Positions 12,351 through 23,313 of a DNA stretch of 64,000 nucleotides are shown one piece after another (within the stretch, counting starts at the first letter, position 1; every line of letters starts with the position of its first letter). The position numbers were made by a program, and so were the translations under genes. The notes below the pieces were generated by a model. The model did no database searches. It was not told where the DNA came from and was given only the letters and a program-made list of their open reading frames with translations. Source of the DNA: Rhodeus uyekii (Eukaryota; Chordata; Actinopteri; Cypriniformes; Acheilognathidae); contig JAWRVZ010000052.1 of the NCBI GenBank assembly GCA_037043235.1, positions 2,883,001 through 2,947,000 of the forward strand, in the 5' to 3' direction.

Positions 12351-12639
12351 TATGCTTTATTAGTCATGTTATTCATTACAGTGACAATTTGCTGTTAAAC
12401 ATCAAATTTAGATTTTTGAATTATTTCACGTAAAAATATTTATACTTTAGATGCATTACCGAAAAATAAAGAGTAGTCCTTCATCATTACAGGAAAGGTT
12501 GATCAATATGAAAATGGGTGAATTTCTGCAGAAATTAGTTTTTGATTTTGTGACTTGGCTTATTTAAACTTTTCCATATTAAATCACTTACAGTATATAT
12601 TATAGCATTCATATTTTAAATCTTTTTTGTCCACAACAG

Positions 12640-12900
12640 CATATTTGTTGCAACACAGTTCATAGTTCGGGGAAGAAGAATGCAGGAACAGTCGAACGTT
12701 CAAACACTTTAATCAAATAAACAACAACAAAATGAAAGCAGTGGTGGCAACCCATCATGGACACAAACAAAACACAACTCAAATCCAGGTTCGATCCTCT
12801 CTTATCATTCACAGTCTTCGGTCCTCCACTCTTTTATTCCTCCTCATGCCGTTCTCGGCCTCGTCCTGTTCGCCACATTTGCATATTGCACATTGTTTGC
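12640..12900 (-). repeat. Possible solo LTR fragment
   Basis: On the minus strand the order is an AATAAAAG TATA-like box, C/T- and G-rich leader sequence, a TTTGATTAAAG polyadenylation-like signal and an end near 12650 reading towards CA. This resembles the LTRs elsewhere in the window, but no matching second end or target duplication was found. Confidence 0.3.
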
Positions 12901-13978
12901 AAGATAGCATTGGGTAGGCTACAATGTGGAATATATGCTTTTGTTGATTAATTGATGAATCCGAATCATTTATTAGATACATTTTAATCCAGAGACATTG
13001 TAAACATATGCAGAACCGAAAACCTTCAAACATCTCACTTTGGTGGGCACATGTGTCTATATTCTGTGAAGTGTGTGTCTTCAGAGAGCCCTTTCCTGGA
13101 TTGTGCTGTAGAGATAGTAGCCATGATTCAGATTTTTTGAGCAGATGGGGCATGTGATAGGTCACATCTGGCAGTGGGGGAGGATGAAGGAAAAGAGACA
13201 GAGCCTTTCTAGTGACCTGTGCAGAGCCGGATGTGAGAAGGTGCGGTGCAGGAAGTTTTTTCTGTGCATCACAACAGCGTCACTAGTGTGCCTAATGTAT
13301 ATTTGATGTGCTTGTGCTGTACTGCACTGTAAACTCAGGTGTTGTACTGTAGGTTGTTGTTGGGTTTTTGTCTTGTCTCATATAACCACACTGAGGTAAT
13401 TTTGGCTTAACGCTTTAGACAATCTGTTCCTTCATTAATTGAGCTGTAAGGAATATATGAACAAGAGCAGAAATAAATTAAAAACATCAAAACAAATCAC
13501 CACAAAGAATTGTATTGTATTACAATTTGTGGCAATTGTAGAATTGCCACGAATTGTATTGCCACGTAATAATGAATGGCATATAGTTTTGGGAAAGGGA
13601 AAGAACCCTGCACATGACAAGTGGAGGAAAAATATATGTTGTGACCAAGAATTTAAAATTTTTAAAAACTTTTTTTAAATAGCAGGGAAGCACTGACAAA
13701 CAGCTTGAGTTTTCCTGATAAAATAAAAAAGTTGTGTTCAATATGTTCTCTCAGCTGTCTTAAAAGAGATCTATTATTTGCAAACGAATCTCTCTTTTTA
13801 AATGGGTTCTGAGTCTTCTCAGTTCTCTAATCTTCACACAGTGTGAATTATTACATTCTCTGTACAATAATAACAGTTACTTCAGAGTATGAAGAGTATA
13901 GTCAACTGAATTTGGCAAACATGTATATTTCTGCAACAACAGTATTCCACAGTGTCTGGAAACACTGTTTAGTGGTCT
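12901..13978. other. No gene seen
   Basis: AT-rich sequence with only short frames. The fragment at 13500-13570 repeats GAATTGTATTGCCACG-like words a few times. No family was recognised. Confidence 0.4.
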
Positions 13979-14190
13979 ATGTGCATGCCGGTGAATCCCG
14001 CTGCTTCATGTGATCCGGCGGCTCTCATGACCGGATTACGAACAATGAGCTCCATACAGAGGATGCACTCGCTCGCCCCTGAGGTACGTTTCAACATCAT
14101 GGTCACACAGGGCGTTCCTCAGGGTTCTGTTTCGGGCCCATCTTGTTTTTCACTCTCTCTTTATTTTCTCCCAAAGACTGGATTGTTGGC
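13979..14190 (+). pseudogene. LINE reverse transcriptase fragment
   Basis: The plus-strand frame contains TQGVPQGSVSGPSCFSL near 14105-14155, which matches the GVPQGSVLGP motif of LINE reverse transcriptases. Upstream residues do not clearly match, and the frame runs into a (TA)n tract at 14217. No YADD catalytic block is present, so only a small piece of ORF2 survives. The clade cannot be fixed from this fragment. Confidence 0.65.
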
Positions 14191-14210
14191 AAAGTATAAA
14201 TCAATGGAAT

Positions 14211-14216
<6 letters not shown>

Positions 14217-14293
<77 letters not shown>
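14217..14293. repeat. (TA)n microsatellite
   Basis: About 77 bases of uninterrupted TA. The YIYIYI reading in the overlapping frame comes from this tract and is not protein sequence of interest. Confidence 0.98.
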
Positions 14294-14298
<5 letters not shown>

Positions 14299-14523
14299 GT
14301 TAGATTTATGAAATATTTTATTGAGAGCCCTCTAGTTTTGTCTTGCTGCGATGCCTGCTTGCAGTGATTTTATTCTCCAATGCTTACTTGAGAATGAGAA
14401 TTAGAGAATGAACCTCATTGATTCTCCACTGAACATCCCAAAAACATCAATGTCATCTCATTGCTAACAGGAAGATCGCTGCAATAGGCACTGACCTTTA
14501 GGAAACAGGGCGGTTCATTAACT

Positions 14524-14780
14524 CAATCTCTTGATACATTTTTAACTCATTTTAAAGATGTGTTGAGTCATCCCTCTGGTGATTCCTCTATTCCTGAACA
14601 GCTTCATCACATTCATCAAGGGTGACGATCCATCACTGATTATGCAGGCGGATGGAATGAACCGGCCCTGATAACAAAATACAGATAAAGGCCTTTATAC
14701 TGCATTTCAGATCTCTCTGCATAGGATGACGCCATGGGTTTGGAGTGCTTTATTCAACTCTATATCCAACTAGCCCATTG
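14524..14780 (+). pseudogene. Sushi-like Ty3/Gypsy gag fragment
   Basis: One frame, with three in-frame stops, reads SLDTFLTHFKDVLSHPSGDS, then SIPEQLHHIHQG, GGWNEPALITKYR and DDAMGLECFIQL. These match the order of conserved blocks in gag of sushi-type Ty3/Gypsy elements (the family that also gave rise to domesticated PEG10-like genes). The stops show it is dead. It is cut at 14842 by the gag-only LTR element; pol fragments of the same type lie on the other side at 18065-18720. Confidence 0.7.
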
Positions 14781-14842
14781 CATGTGGTCCTGCATCACAA
14801 ACAATCCTATTCTGCCTCATCAAAGTCCCCTGCAACACCGTA

Positions 14843-15618
14843 TGTCAGGTGTGTAGGAAGGGATGAGGCGAGGACTCAAAGATGCACGAGAATGGGGATT
14901 TATTAAACAAAACAAGAAAAAAACTCAACAACAAAAACCACCCCGAGGGGGAAAACAGGACTTCAACATGAACTTGACTTGAACTGGACTAGAATCTAGA
15001 CTTGAAAAAACTCACAAAAGACAAGGACCACACGACCATATAACGACGATAAACCAGCACAAGACAACAGACACGGATGGATTAAATACACACATGAGGA
15101 ACGGTAATTGAATGAGACACAGCTGGGAACAAATCAAACTAAAGCAGGGAAACAAGGTGGGAGGGTTACACACTGACGAGACAAAGACGACGTGCAGCTG
15201 GCGACAGCCAAACTGCTCATGACAGAAAACACAAGAAAGCACGCGGCCGATTGAATGCGAACCGCGTGCCAAACATAAACACACGGACGAGAGGAGGCGC
15301 GGCTCGCGCAAGGCTTGAAACCGCGCCCACTCACATAACGTAGAGCTCGCGAGAACGAGTTCTCACGAGCTCACGACAAGGACGAACACACACGAGTTAT
15401 GAATGCCCGAATCCCGATCCAAAACCGAAACTGAACCAGACCCAAGTATCGGGACTGGACATCATAACTCGTACAAAAGACGTCACAGACACGCGTGCAC
15501 GTGACTCGAGCACTCGAAGCCGCGCGCACGCACACACAATGAGAGACATAACGGTAGTGCCAGAGCTCTGCCACAAAACCAAGAGATAGACCAGACCAAA
15601 TGCGGCAGAACCCTGACA
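14843..15618 (-). repeat. 3' LTR of the gag-only element
   Basis: 776 bp, identical in length to the 5' LTR. On the minus strand it starts TGTCAGGGTTC and ends CACACCTGACA. A TATA-like TATTTAA lies two-thirds in and an AATAAA signal near 14900. Differences from the other LTR include GAGGGG/GAAGGG near 14945 and CCAAAT/CCGAAT near 15597. Confidence 0.9.
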
Positions 15619-15621
15619 CTA

Positions 15622-15631
15622 CCCCCCCTCT
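15622..15631 (-). promoter_or_regulatory. Polypurine tract of the gag-only element
   Basis: On the minus strand AGAGGGGGGG lies three bases before the 3' LTR, the position where the RNase H-resistant primer for plus-strand DNA is expected. Confidence 0.75.
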
Positions 15632-16204
15632 AAAGGGACGCTACCTGGCGTCCCTATGAGGAACACCAGGAACAAGACAAGAACAGACACAAGACAACAG
15701 AAAGCACGAACACGACAAGGGAGGAAAAATAAAGAACACCAAGACAAGGGGAGGGAGGGAAGGGAAGACAAGACAGGCTAAGACAAGCAGACAAAATAAA
15801 CAGTACTCAAATCAACATTATGAAGATAACTCAAAAGTCCTCGAAAAAGGTGCTCATGAAAAAGGTGCTCATGAAATGTCATGAAAAATATTAACTCAAA
15901 ACAGTCCCCAAGCGTCATGTAAACATAACTCAAAACACAGTCCACCAGTACCACGAAAATAATCTCAGCAGTTCTCAACGGGTCACAAAAGATAAACTCA
16001 AACAGTCCTTAAGCACCATGAAGGAAAAAAAACTCAAAACAGTCCAATATGAAAAACACAGATCAACACTTCATGAAACGTGATAACCCTAAACAGTCCT
16101 CGATCCCATGAAAAAAGTAACTCAAAAACAGTCCACCATGAAAAACAATCCAAGGAGGAGGAACTGGAGGGATGAGCCATGGTGGCTCAAGCAGTGCAGG
16201 GTCT

Positions 16205-17203
16205 TTATGCAGATGGCCAGGGTGGAGCCGGGGGAACGAGCCAGGGGGGCTCCAGGGGTTCAGAGGTCCTGGCAGACAACCAGGGTGGTGCCGGGGGGGA
16301 GAGCCAGGCGGACTCAGGCAAGAAAAGGTCAGGCAGCACCGGAGGGGTGAGCCAAGCAGGCTCCGGGAGGTCTAGAGTCCCGGCAGACGGCCAGGGCAGT
16401 GTCAAAGGAACCGGCACCTTGGTTGGGTCAGGCAGGACCGGCTGAGACGCTGGCAGGTCTAGGCGTTCTGGCAGGATGTCTGGGCGTTCAGGCAGGAGGT
16501 CTGGCAGGAGTTCTGGGTGCTCTAGAGGGTCTGGGCGTACGGGCGGCGCCGGCAGGGCGAGTATGGCCTCTGGGGTTTGCGGACTGGGGAAAGCCCTCTT
16601 CTTCCTCCACCGCTTACGAAGGCGACAAGGCGGCACAGAGTCAATGAAAGGCTCTGGGGCGACGGCCTCCTGTCCGGCAGCTGGCTCTGGGGCGACGGGC
16701 CCATTCTTCCTCCTCCGTCTTCGTTTCCGGGTCATTGGAGGGCTGGGGCCCCCACTGACTGCAGATGGAACGGGGGAACAGTCAGTGGGCTGGGAGCTTG
16801 TTGGGGGAGCGGGTTCCTGCTCCCCAAGATGGAAGACATGGTATACAAACTCCCAGAAGCTAAGATGCCCCAGCTTTTCCATCTCCCAATAGACGAGGGG
16901 CTGATCGAGGCAGATGTTGAATACCTCTTTCAGATCAGCCTCCTCGTAGTCGATGTGATGCACCTCAATCAGGAAGTCCGCAGCGAACTCCCACACATCA
17001 GCGCCCAGCTGGCGGAAGTATCGGGAATTTACGAGGTGCATCATCTGCTGACGGGTGGACGGTCTTGGAGAGGGAGATGGAAAAAGGAAGATCCCCATCT
17101 CTGCTGAATCCTCTTGTGGCTGATTTCTACTGTCAGGTGTGTAGGAAGGGATGAGGCGAGGACTCAAAGATGCACGAGAATGGGGATTTATTAAACAAAA
17201 CAA
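16205..17203 (-). CDS. Gag-like protein of the gag-only LTR element
   Basis: A 332-codon frame and the only substantial one in the element. The first ~25 residues are LTR-encoded; the more likely start is Met36 (codon at 17098-17096), just downstream of the primer-binding-like site. Residues ~55-125 form a gag-like helical segment: RYFRQLGADVWEFAADFLIE, then DLKEVFNICLDQPL and LSFWEFVYHVFHLG. It aligns loosely with the gag at 50357 (the ADF block and the final hydrophobic helix). Two basic clusters follow (RKRRRRRKN and RLRKRWRKKR), plausible for nucleic-acid binding or nuclear entry. The last third is a proline/leucine-rich degenerate repeat (LPERPDILPERLDLP, LPEPAWLTPP). There is no CCHC zinc knuckle and no protease or polymerase. 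The uninterrupted frame suggests recent activity or selection on gag alone. Confidence 0.7.
   Translation of the reverse strand: MFCLINPHSRASLSPRLIPSYTPDSRNQPQEDSAEMGIFLFPSPSPRPSTRQQMMHLVNSRYFRQLGADVWEFAADFLIEVHHIDYEEADLKEVFNICLDQPLVYWEMEKLGHLSFWEFVYHVFHLGEQEPAPPTSSQPTDCSPVPSAVSGGPSPPMTRKRRRRRKNGPVAPEPAAGQEAVAPEPFIDSVPPCRLRKRWRKKRAFPSPQTPEAILALPAPPVRPDPLEHPELLPDLLPERPDILPERLDLPASQPVLPDPTKVPVPLTLPWPSAGTLDLPEPAWLTPPVLPDLFLPESAWLSPPAPPWLSARTSEPLEPPWLVPPAPPWPSA
17119..17126 (-). promoter_or_regulatory. Putative self-priming site downstream of the 5' LTR
   Basis: Minus-strand AAATCAGC begins four bases after the 5' LTR. It can pair with GCTGGTTT at 17346-17339 (eight pairs, one G:U), and the next bases CACAAG pair with CTTGTG just upstream if one base is bulged. 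GCTGGTTT starts 30 bases after the first base of the TATA-like box, at the predicted transcript start. There is no TGG as expected for a tRNA primer site. The arrangement fits self-priming as known for the Tf1/sushi group. Confidence 0.55.
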
Positions 17204-17906
17204 GAAAAAAACTCAACAACAAAAACCACCCCGAAGGGGAAAACAGGACTTCAACATGAACTTGACTTGAACTGGACTAGAATCTAGACTTGAAAAAACT
17301 CACAAAAGACAAGGACCACACGACCATATAACGACGATAAACCAGCACAAGACAACAGACACGGATGGATTAAATACACACATGAGGAACGGTAATTGAA
17401 TGAGACACAGCTGGGAACAAATCAAACTAAAGCAGGGAAACAAGGTGGGAGGGTTACACACTGACGAGACAAAGACGACGTGCAGCTGGCGACAGCCAAA
17501 CTGCTCATGACAGAAAACACAAGAAAGCACGCGGCCGATTGAATGCGAACCGCGTGCCAAACATAAACACACGGACGAGAGGAGGCGCGGCTCGCGCAAG
17601 GCTTGAAACCGCGCCCACTCACATAACGTAGAGCTCGCGAGAACGAGTTCTCACGAGCTCACGACAAGGACGAACACACACGAGTTATGAATGCCCGAAT
17701 CCTGATCCAAAACCGAAACTGAACCAGACCCAAGTATCGGGACCGGACATCATAACTCGTACAAAAGACGTCACAGACACGCGTGCACGTGACTCGAGCA
17801 CTCGAAGCCACGCGCACGCACACACAATGAGAGACATAACGGTAGTGCCAGAGCTCTGCCACAAAACCAAGAGATAGACCAGACCGAATGCAGCAGAACC
17901 CTGACA
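17131..17906 (-). repeat. 5' LTR of the gag-only element
   Basis: Carries the promoter for the element: TATTTAA at 17376-17370 on the minus strand, with transcription expected about 25-31 bases downstream (17351-17345). It shares the AATAAA polyadenylation signal with its partner. The gag-like frame opens inside its last 75 bases. Confidence 0.9.
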
Positions 17907-18064
17907 CCGTACTCCCAATCCAGTCCGTAACAGGAAATGTGGGCAGTCGCAAGTGGACAATAATCCATTTATGGTTCTGGAGGGTTCGGTAACTGATTTC
18001 ACCTGCTAAGAAGATCAACAGGCTTTACAAAGCTCAATCTATGCAGCATCTATACTCGATTAAA

Positions 18065-18720
18065 ATATGTAAGGAGGGCGAGTGAAAAACAGCCTTTCTG
18101 ACACCTACTGAGCAGTACGATTACCAGGTCATGCCACTTCACTGTTCCAGGGCTTCAAGAACAAGCTGTTCTCCTTTACATCAAAGACATCTTGCCATAC
18201 TAAAGTAGGTATCCAGAAGTGTATCCTGTCCTACTGGACCCACTCTGAGTGGGAATTGAATTGGGAGGTACACGCATTAACAAGGACGCTAAAGACCGCA
18301 GCCTCTAGTCTCAGTCCTTACACATACTTGCTTATGTTCATTACAGAAGCTCCAGTGTTCCTTCAATCACAGCTCTGTTCAGTTCTTATGCTACAACTTC
18401 AGCCCCAGAGAATAAATATGGGAAATGTGGATGCAGTCATATCCTGGCTGATACCATCCACCGTTACAACGCTTTCTTGGATTTGCTTACTTTTACAGAT
18501 GATTCATCAGAAACTACAGCTCCATCACTGTGCTGCTCACTTCCCTCCCAAAAATAAGAAGCCCAAGTGTTTGTCCTGGTCCCCAGACACTGCATTTGAT
18601 CATTTGAAGAAAGCCTTCCCCTCTGCTCCCGTTCTGGCTCATCTTAATCCAGAGTTCCCATTTGTTGGTGAGGTGGATGCATCGACCAGAGACGTCTTAG
18701 TGGCAGGGGAATCCACCTAA
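18065..18720 (+). pseudogene. Sushi-like Ty3/Gypsy pol fragments
   Basis: Right-hand continuation of the host element split by the gag-only insertion. KTAFLTPTEQYDYQVMP (18088-18135; the preceding Trp codon is now TGA) matches reverse transcriptase. VLLYIKDIL shortly after corresponds to the VVYIDDIL catalytic block with one Asp changed and a frameshift before it. Within a frame at 18256-18720, CLSWSPDTAFDHLKKAFPSA, PVLAHLNPEFPF and EVDAST match the RT-to-RNase H connection and the start of RNase H. Large parts of gag, protease and RT are missing. Confidence 0.7.
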
Positions 18721-20006
18721 GCTCCATTTATGGATCCACGAATGTGAACGCAGATTCCCTGTTTCATAGTTATTTCGTGAAATCTTCAATTTAAGAATCA
18801 GAACCCATAAGCCTTGCCATCCCTATCAAATGGACCCTGGACTAACAGATCAATCAAACCACAGCTCCAGCTCTGCCAGGGTGTCCTGAATAGACTGTAT
18901 TGGTTTATCTAACTTACCTGTATACTCACTCTGGTGACATGCCGGCATTTCATGTTTAATAAACTCCCATAATTGGGTTCGTGTTCATCTCCTGTGTTTG
19001 TGTATTGTAACAGGAATTATAGATGCCAATAAGGAACCTTTATTTACCCACAGTTCAGTGTGGGTAAGGTGAAGGGTGTGGACTACTCTGCCATAAATCC
19101 TGTACAATGCTGTGGTCCTGTAACCATTCCTACTTATTTAATATATTGCGATAATGATGTGGCCAAACTGGGCACAGAATTGACCATATAGCAATTTTCA
19201 TTTAGCACTCTGTTACCTTTGTTGGTCAAACTAAAAAACATCAAAGCAAAATTTTATTTGTATCTTCATACATTTTTAGATGTTATCAGCTTGGGATTAA
19301 CTTTAATAATGCCTTTGTTAAGCATGTAATGCAAACCACATAATGATCATGAATAATACCTCAAATCAACTAGTTTGAAATCGACATGTTTTTTCAGCTG
19401 CAGCAATGTAATATACACATGCAGAAATGCACACATGAACACACACACACTTGCAACAGGATCCGTATTATAGAGTGAAAGCAAGTGTATCCGTATAAGT
19501 GATCATTACAGGTTTTGTAAGTTAGAGGACACACCTCTTTAAGACGGATGGCGTTACAGCATCCAGCTCTCAGCACTTAAAGAAAAACTCTTTGTCAGAT
19601 ACTTTTTACAGTCTCTTTTGTTGTTTATTTTCCATTCCACAGTATTCGCCTTCAGTTTATATGCACACACACACACACTTACAAAACAGAAGTAACTTCC
19701 CCTGAAAAGGAAATACACAGAAAGATTTCCTGTAATAGCATGTTCTTTCTGGAGTATTTTACCCATATGCCCCAATACACTTATGGCAAAGTTCCTTCCT
19801 CATTCTTTGCTTAGGGGGAAAAATAGATGTTAATAAACACCCAGACGTCATCCACACTGCTAAGAGTGGCGGTGAATATGTACATTTGTGTTGCGCACTT
19901 CTGTCTCAATAACAAAATAAACACAAAACAGAAATGGCACTGGTGAGAAAACAGCAGATAAGAAAACATCTATGTTTGCATCAGCTCTGAAATTCGGCAC
20001 TCCAGT
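18721..20006. other. No gene seen
   Basis: Apart from short (CA)n tracts near 19438 and 19664 I see no recognisable feature. Part of 18721-19010 may still belong to the old Gypsy element. Confidence 0.4.
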
Positions 20007-20085
20007 CAAATCATATCATATCACATTTATTTATATAGCACTTTATAAAATAGATTGCTTTAAAGCAAGCAGCTTTACCATTTTA
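20007..20085. repeat. LINE/SINE 3'-tail fragment
   Basis: CACATTTATTTATATAGCA and the following AAGCAGCTTTAC words match the tail at 37180-37275, which ends the minus-strand L2 element. This is an isolated copy of a very common fish 3' tail. Confidence 0.6.
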
Positions 20086-20449
20086 AACATTAATGAAGCA
20101 GTGTCAGTGTCTCTTTCAGTTAGAATTACAACTTCAATAAAGTGGCTCTCCAATGTTTTTTATGTTTTTACTCACAGAGATCTGACATGAAAAAAAGAGC
20201 CATATGTAGAGATCGTATTATCATCGAGATTTAAAATCAGGGTGTGTGATTTGTTCCAGAAATGCTGGTTGAAAGTCCTTATAACAATCACTATATGTAT
20301 GTATTATATGTCTATGTCATCTGTGGATGGTGTAGGACCATAACATGTTTATCTGATCCATTACGGATGCAATGAGACGATGCCTGTCAGTGTCTTTTCA
20401 TAGCTCCACACACCCATCACACATCATCAGCACTTTTCTTCCTATGCAG

Positions 20450-20593
20450 AGTTTGACAGACTTCAGTCACGAGCGCTGCAACCGAACCAAAACGACCAGC
20501 TTACGCTGCGTTCACAACTACTGTCCTTTGGAAGGGATGGAAACCTGTGACGAGTGGTTCACGAGTTTCAATGGCAATACTATCAACGCCTAA
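20450..20593 (+). CDS. Possible terminal exon of an unrecognised gene (speculative)
   Basis: A pyrimidine-rich stretch ending CCTATGCAG at 20449 could be a splice acceptor. The frame that follows reads SLTDFSHERCNRTKTTSL, then RCVHNYCPLEGMETCDEW and FTSFNGNTINA before TAA. Five cysteines in 40 residues and a possible N-glycosylation site (NRT) would suit an extracellular protein. The local sequence is less AT-rich than its surroundings. I do not recognise the protein, no partner exon was found, and it could be chance. Confidence 0.2.
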   Translation, partial: SLTDFSHERCNRTKTTSLRCVHNYCPLEGMETCDEWFTSFNGNTINA

Positions 20594-23313
20594 ATGAATC
20601 TGCAGCAGTCAGGTGGTGCAGATCTGGATTATTTAAATTCTGTTCATTATTATTGTAATTTGATGTGCTTTGATACATGAGGTGGTTTATAGCGCTGCCT
20701 CTTGTAAAGCATTGCAAACAACGTTGTGTGTGTTCATGTGTTTTGAAGGAGGTGTGGCAAGGTGGAAAGTTTTGAGCATGAGCCACTGACGACGTGTAAC
20801 TGAAAGAACACAGACACGGCAGGATCATTTCCTTAATTACCAACACAATCTACCAAGAGCAGAACAAATTAGAGGCTGGTTTGAGACATGCTTTTTTGAG
20901 CGAAAAACAATGATGCAAATACCCGTTAATTAACTTACATAAACCTCAGTAAATCACCTTGCATGATTCAGTTAAATACTCTCCTCCCTTAAATTTCCCG
21001 TCTGAAAGGGAAACTCCTTCAAATGCATAACGCAATAAGGTCAGCCACAAAAATAACCCTGTCCACATCTTATTCAGCTGTAATGTTTCCCTGCGTGTCT
21101 TTAGTAAATCCTGACAGTAGTTTGCACTGGCGCACGCTGTTATTAACATTATTATATTATATTATATAAACATTATTATCAGTCGAATACCATGTTACAT
21201 AACCGAGGTGAAAGATCTGTGATCTGTTTCACAGAACGTCCATAAATAATGGATGGCTTTCTGTCATCAGTGTTTCAACGACAGTAGCTATTTACCTACT
21301 GACTGCTGTAATACAGACTGTTGATGTTGAAGGAAAAGAGGCTCAGCAGCTGCACATGCTAAACCCATGTGACCAGACTCTCAGGCCATGTGAGGCAGCA
21401 TTACATGCATAAGGGATCAGAACTCAACACACTCTCATGCCAATTCCTAATCATTTTACGTTTTGCTGAAATCGTGGCTAATAGCTAATGGCTAATCCAT
21501 ACGCTTTAAGAAAAGTTATAATGCATTACATCTTGTCATAAACAATTGTAACCAAAGTTAAAATGCATTCTACTATTTGCAGGTTCCTTGTTAATTCTGA
21601 AATTGGTTGTTTGTCATGGATTATGTTTCCGATAGGCGTGTTTAAGTATTATAATGTATTACAACTCTAGTTACAGTTATTCTTAATAAGATTGTGTATT
21701 GCATTATAAGGTGTATTACAAAGCATTATCAATGCATTGAAAAATAGTTTTATAATCCCTCATATACTGTATAAAAGCATTGAGTAAAATGTTACCCTTT
21801 TTCAATCAATCGAAGAAATCTTACGATGACGCCACATTTTGACGTTACATTTTCTTCTGTGATGGGGTTGACATATTACTTCATTTTTTGGAGAAAACAT
21901 TCACATCTTGTGTCTTCCTATCCAATGCCAGAGTTGCACAACACACACTACAGTTAGTTGCTAATTTGCTTGTTCATCCATGCCAGGCAGAGGAAAGGAT
22001 TACATGAGGGCAGCACTAGCCGGCTCTGTCACCGCTGCTGACCTCTGCAAGGGAACACTGTGTTCCTGACTGCCTGCTTTATTAAATTGGAAAATTTGGG
22101 AGCTGTGGAAATGTTAGTGGTGGAGTTTTGTAAAACTGTTGAGTTGTTGAGAGTTGTTTTTAGAGGGTTGAGGAAAAGCCACAATGCAAAAAAATGGGTA
22201 AGTTTGGCTTTGGTGAGTTCCTGGCCATCTGGTTTGTAACTTTATTCGGAAATGGAAATTAATACATGGTTAAACTGAATTGTAAGAGCAATAAATTTCA
22301 AGTCAAAGATTGCACCCCTATGCAAGTGTTCATTACTCCCTTCCTTTGCGTTTTTCGCTGTCAGAACGATAAAAATCGCTGTATTCTGCTGTCAAACCAG
22401 TAGTTGGCAGTGCCACTACATGCCTATATACTAAACACGCAACATGCATGTGGATGATTTAATTAGTTTAAGCAGAAGCATTAATGCTACTGTTTTAAAA
22501 AACTTGCTCTTTGAAACTCGTTGTCATGTAAATGATTGGTCAAAACACATAAACTGTCTTACGGTTTTAGTTTAAACTGGTGTTGTGTAAATGGCACCTG
22601 AGTGATTAATGTCTTCATGCAATGTTTAATGTAATAGAAAATTAAGGTAATATGGTTATATGAGGTGTGTATTTTCTCTTATTTAACCGTAATCATGAGA
22701 TATCATCATCTTTGTACCTGAGAACCACCGCATACAAACAACACATGGGACAGATTAAACTCAATGAAAAAATGATGGAGCTTCAAATCATTTTTACTGC
22801 ATTTATTTTAATCAAACTTTTTGCAGTACGCTTGCTGTGGTGATGTGCAATGACTGGTGGGTAAATGTTCTCTTCTTCTCCATGTAGTTTACAGTGGCCT
22901 TCAAGCTGATCGTTCGTGATTTGATGGTTGAGTGGAAACGCACCTAAAGTCATACAAACCATAAATCTTTTTATGACATTTAAAAGCATTTTGTCATAGG
23001 GACAAAACTACAATTTTAAAATGACTACAATTACAAACTAAAACTTTAATTTTAAAATAATTCAATTGAAAAATGCCACACACAAAAAAGTCCCATCAAC
23101 AAAACATAAAAACAATATATTTTTTAAAATTGTAAAAGAAACATGCAAAATCATGCAGAAATATTTGTGACCAATTTGATGCTGTTGCATGAAGTTGATT
23201 TTAGATATTGATATAGACCCTGTCTATAAGTATACAAATACATTTTTTGTTTAAAGTTAAATTTGAGTCTATGTACTCTAGCTTGCTCTCACAATCTCTG
23301 ACTTCCACTAATA
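20594..23313. other. Intergenic or intronic DNA; no gene seen
   Basis: AT-rich unique-looking sequence. No frame over about 90 codons, no recognised repeat family and no long tandem repeat. Confidence 0.4.

Larger units (their letters stand above)
14843..17906 (-). mobile_element. Gag-only (TR-GAG-like) LTR retroelement, intact ends
   Basis: Two direct 776-bp repeats (14843-15618 and 17131-17906) flank a 1.5-kb interior. The outer ends are flanked by the same five bases, CCGTA (14838-14842 and 17907-17911), a normal LTR-element target duplication. The ends are TG...CA (TGTCAGG, CCTGACA). On the minus strand the order is 5' LTR, primer-binding-like site, a gag-like frame, a G-rich polypurine tract and the 3' LTR. 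No protease, reverse transcriptase, RNase H or integrase is present, so the element must borrow enzymes. By eye the LTRs differ at about six positions, all transitions, which indicates a recent insertion. It lies inside a dead sushi-like element. A related but divergent solo LTR lies at 42845-43643. Confidence 0.85.

Noticed and set aside
16108..17107. Plus-strand frames of 80-176 codons within the gag-only element
   Set aside because: They oppose the LTR promoter and read through the GC-rich repeat tail of gag; no domain is recognisable.
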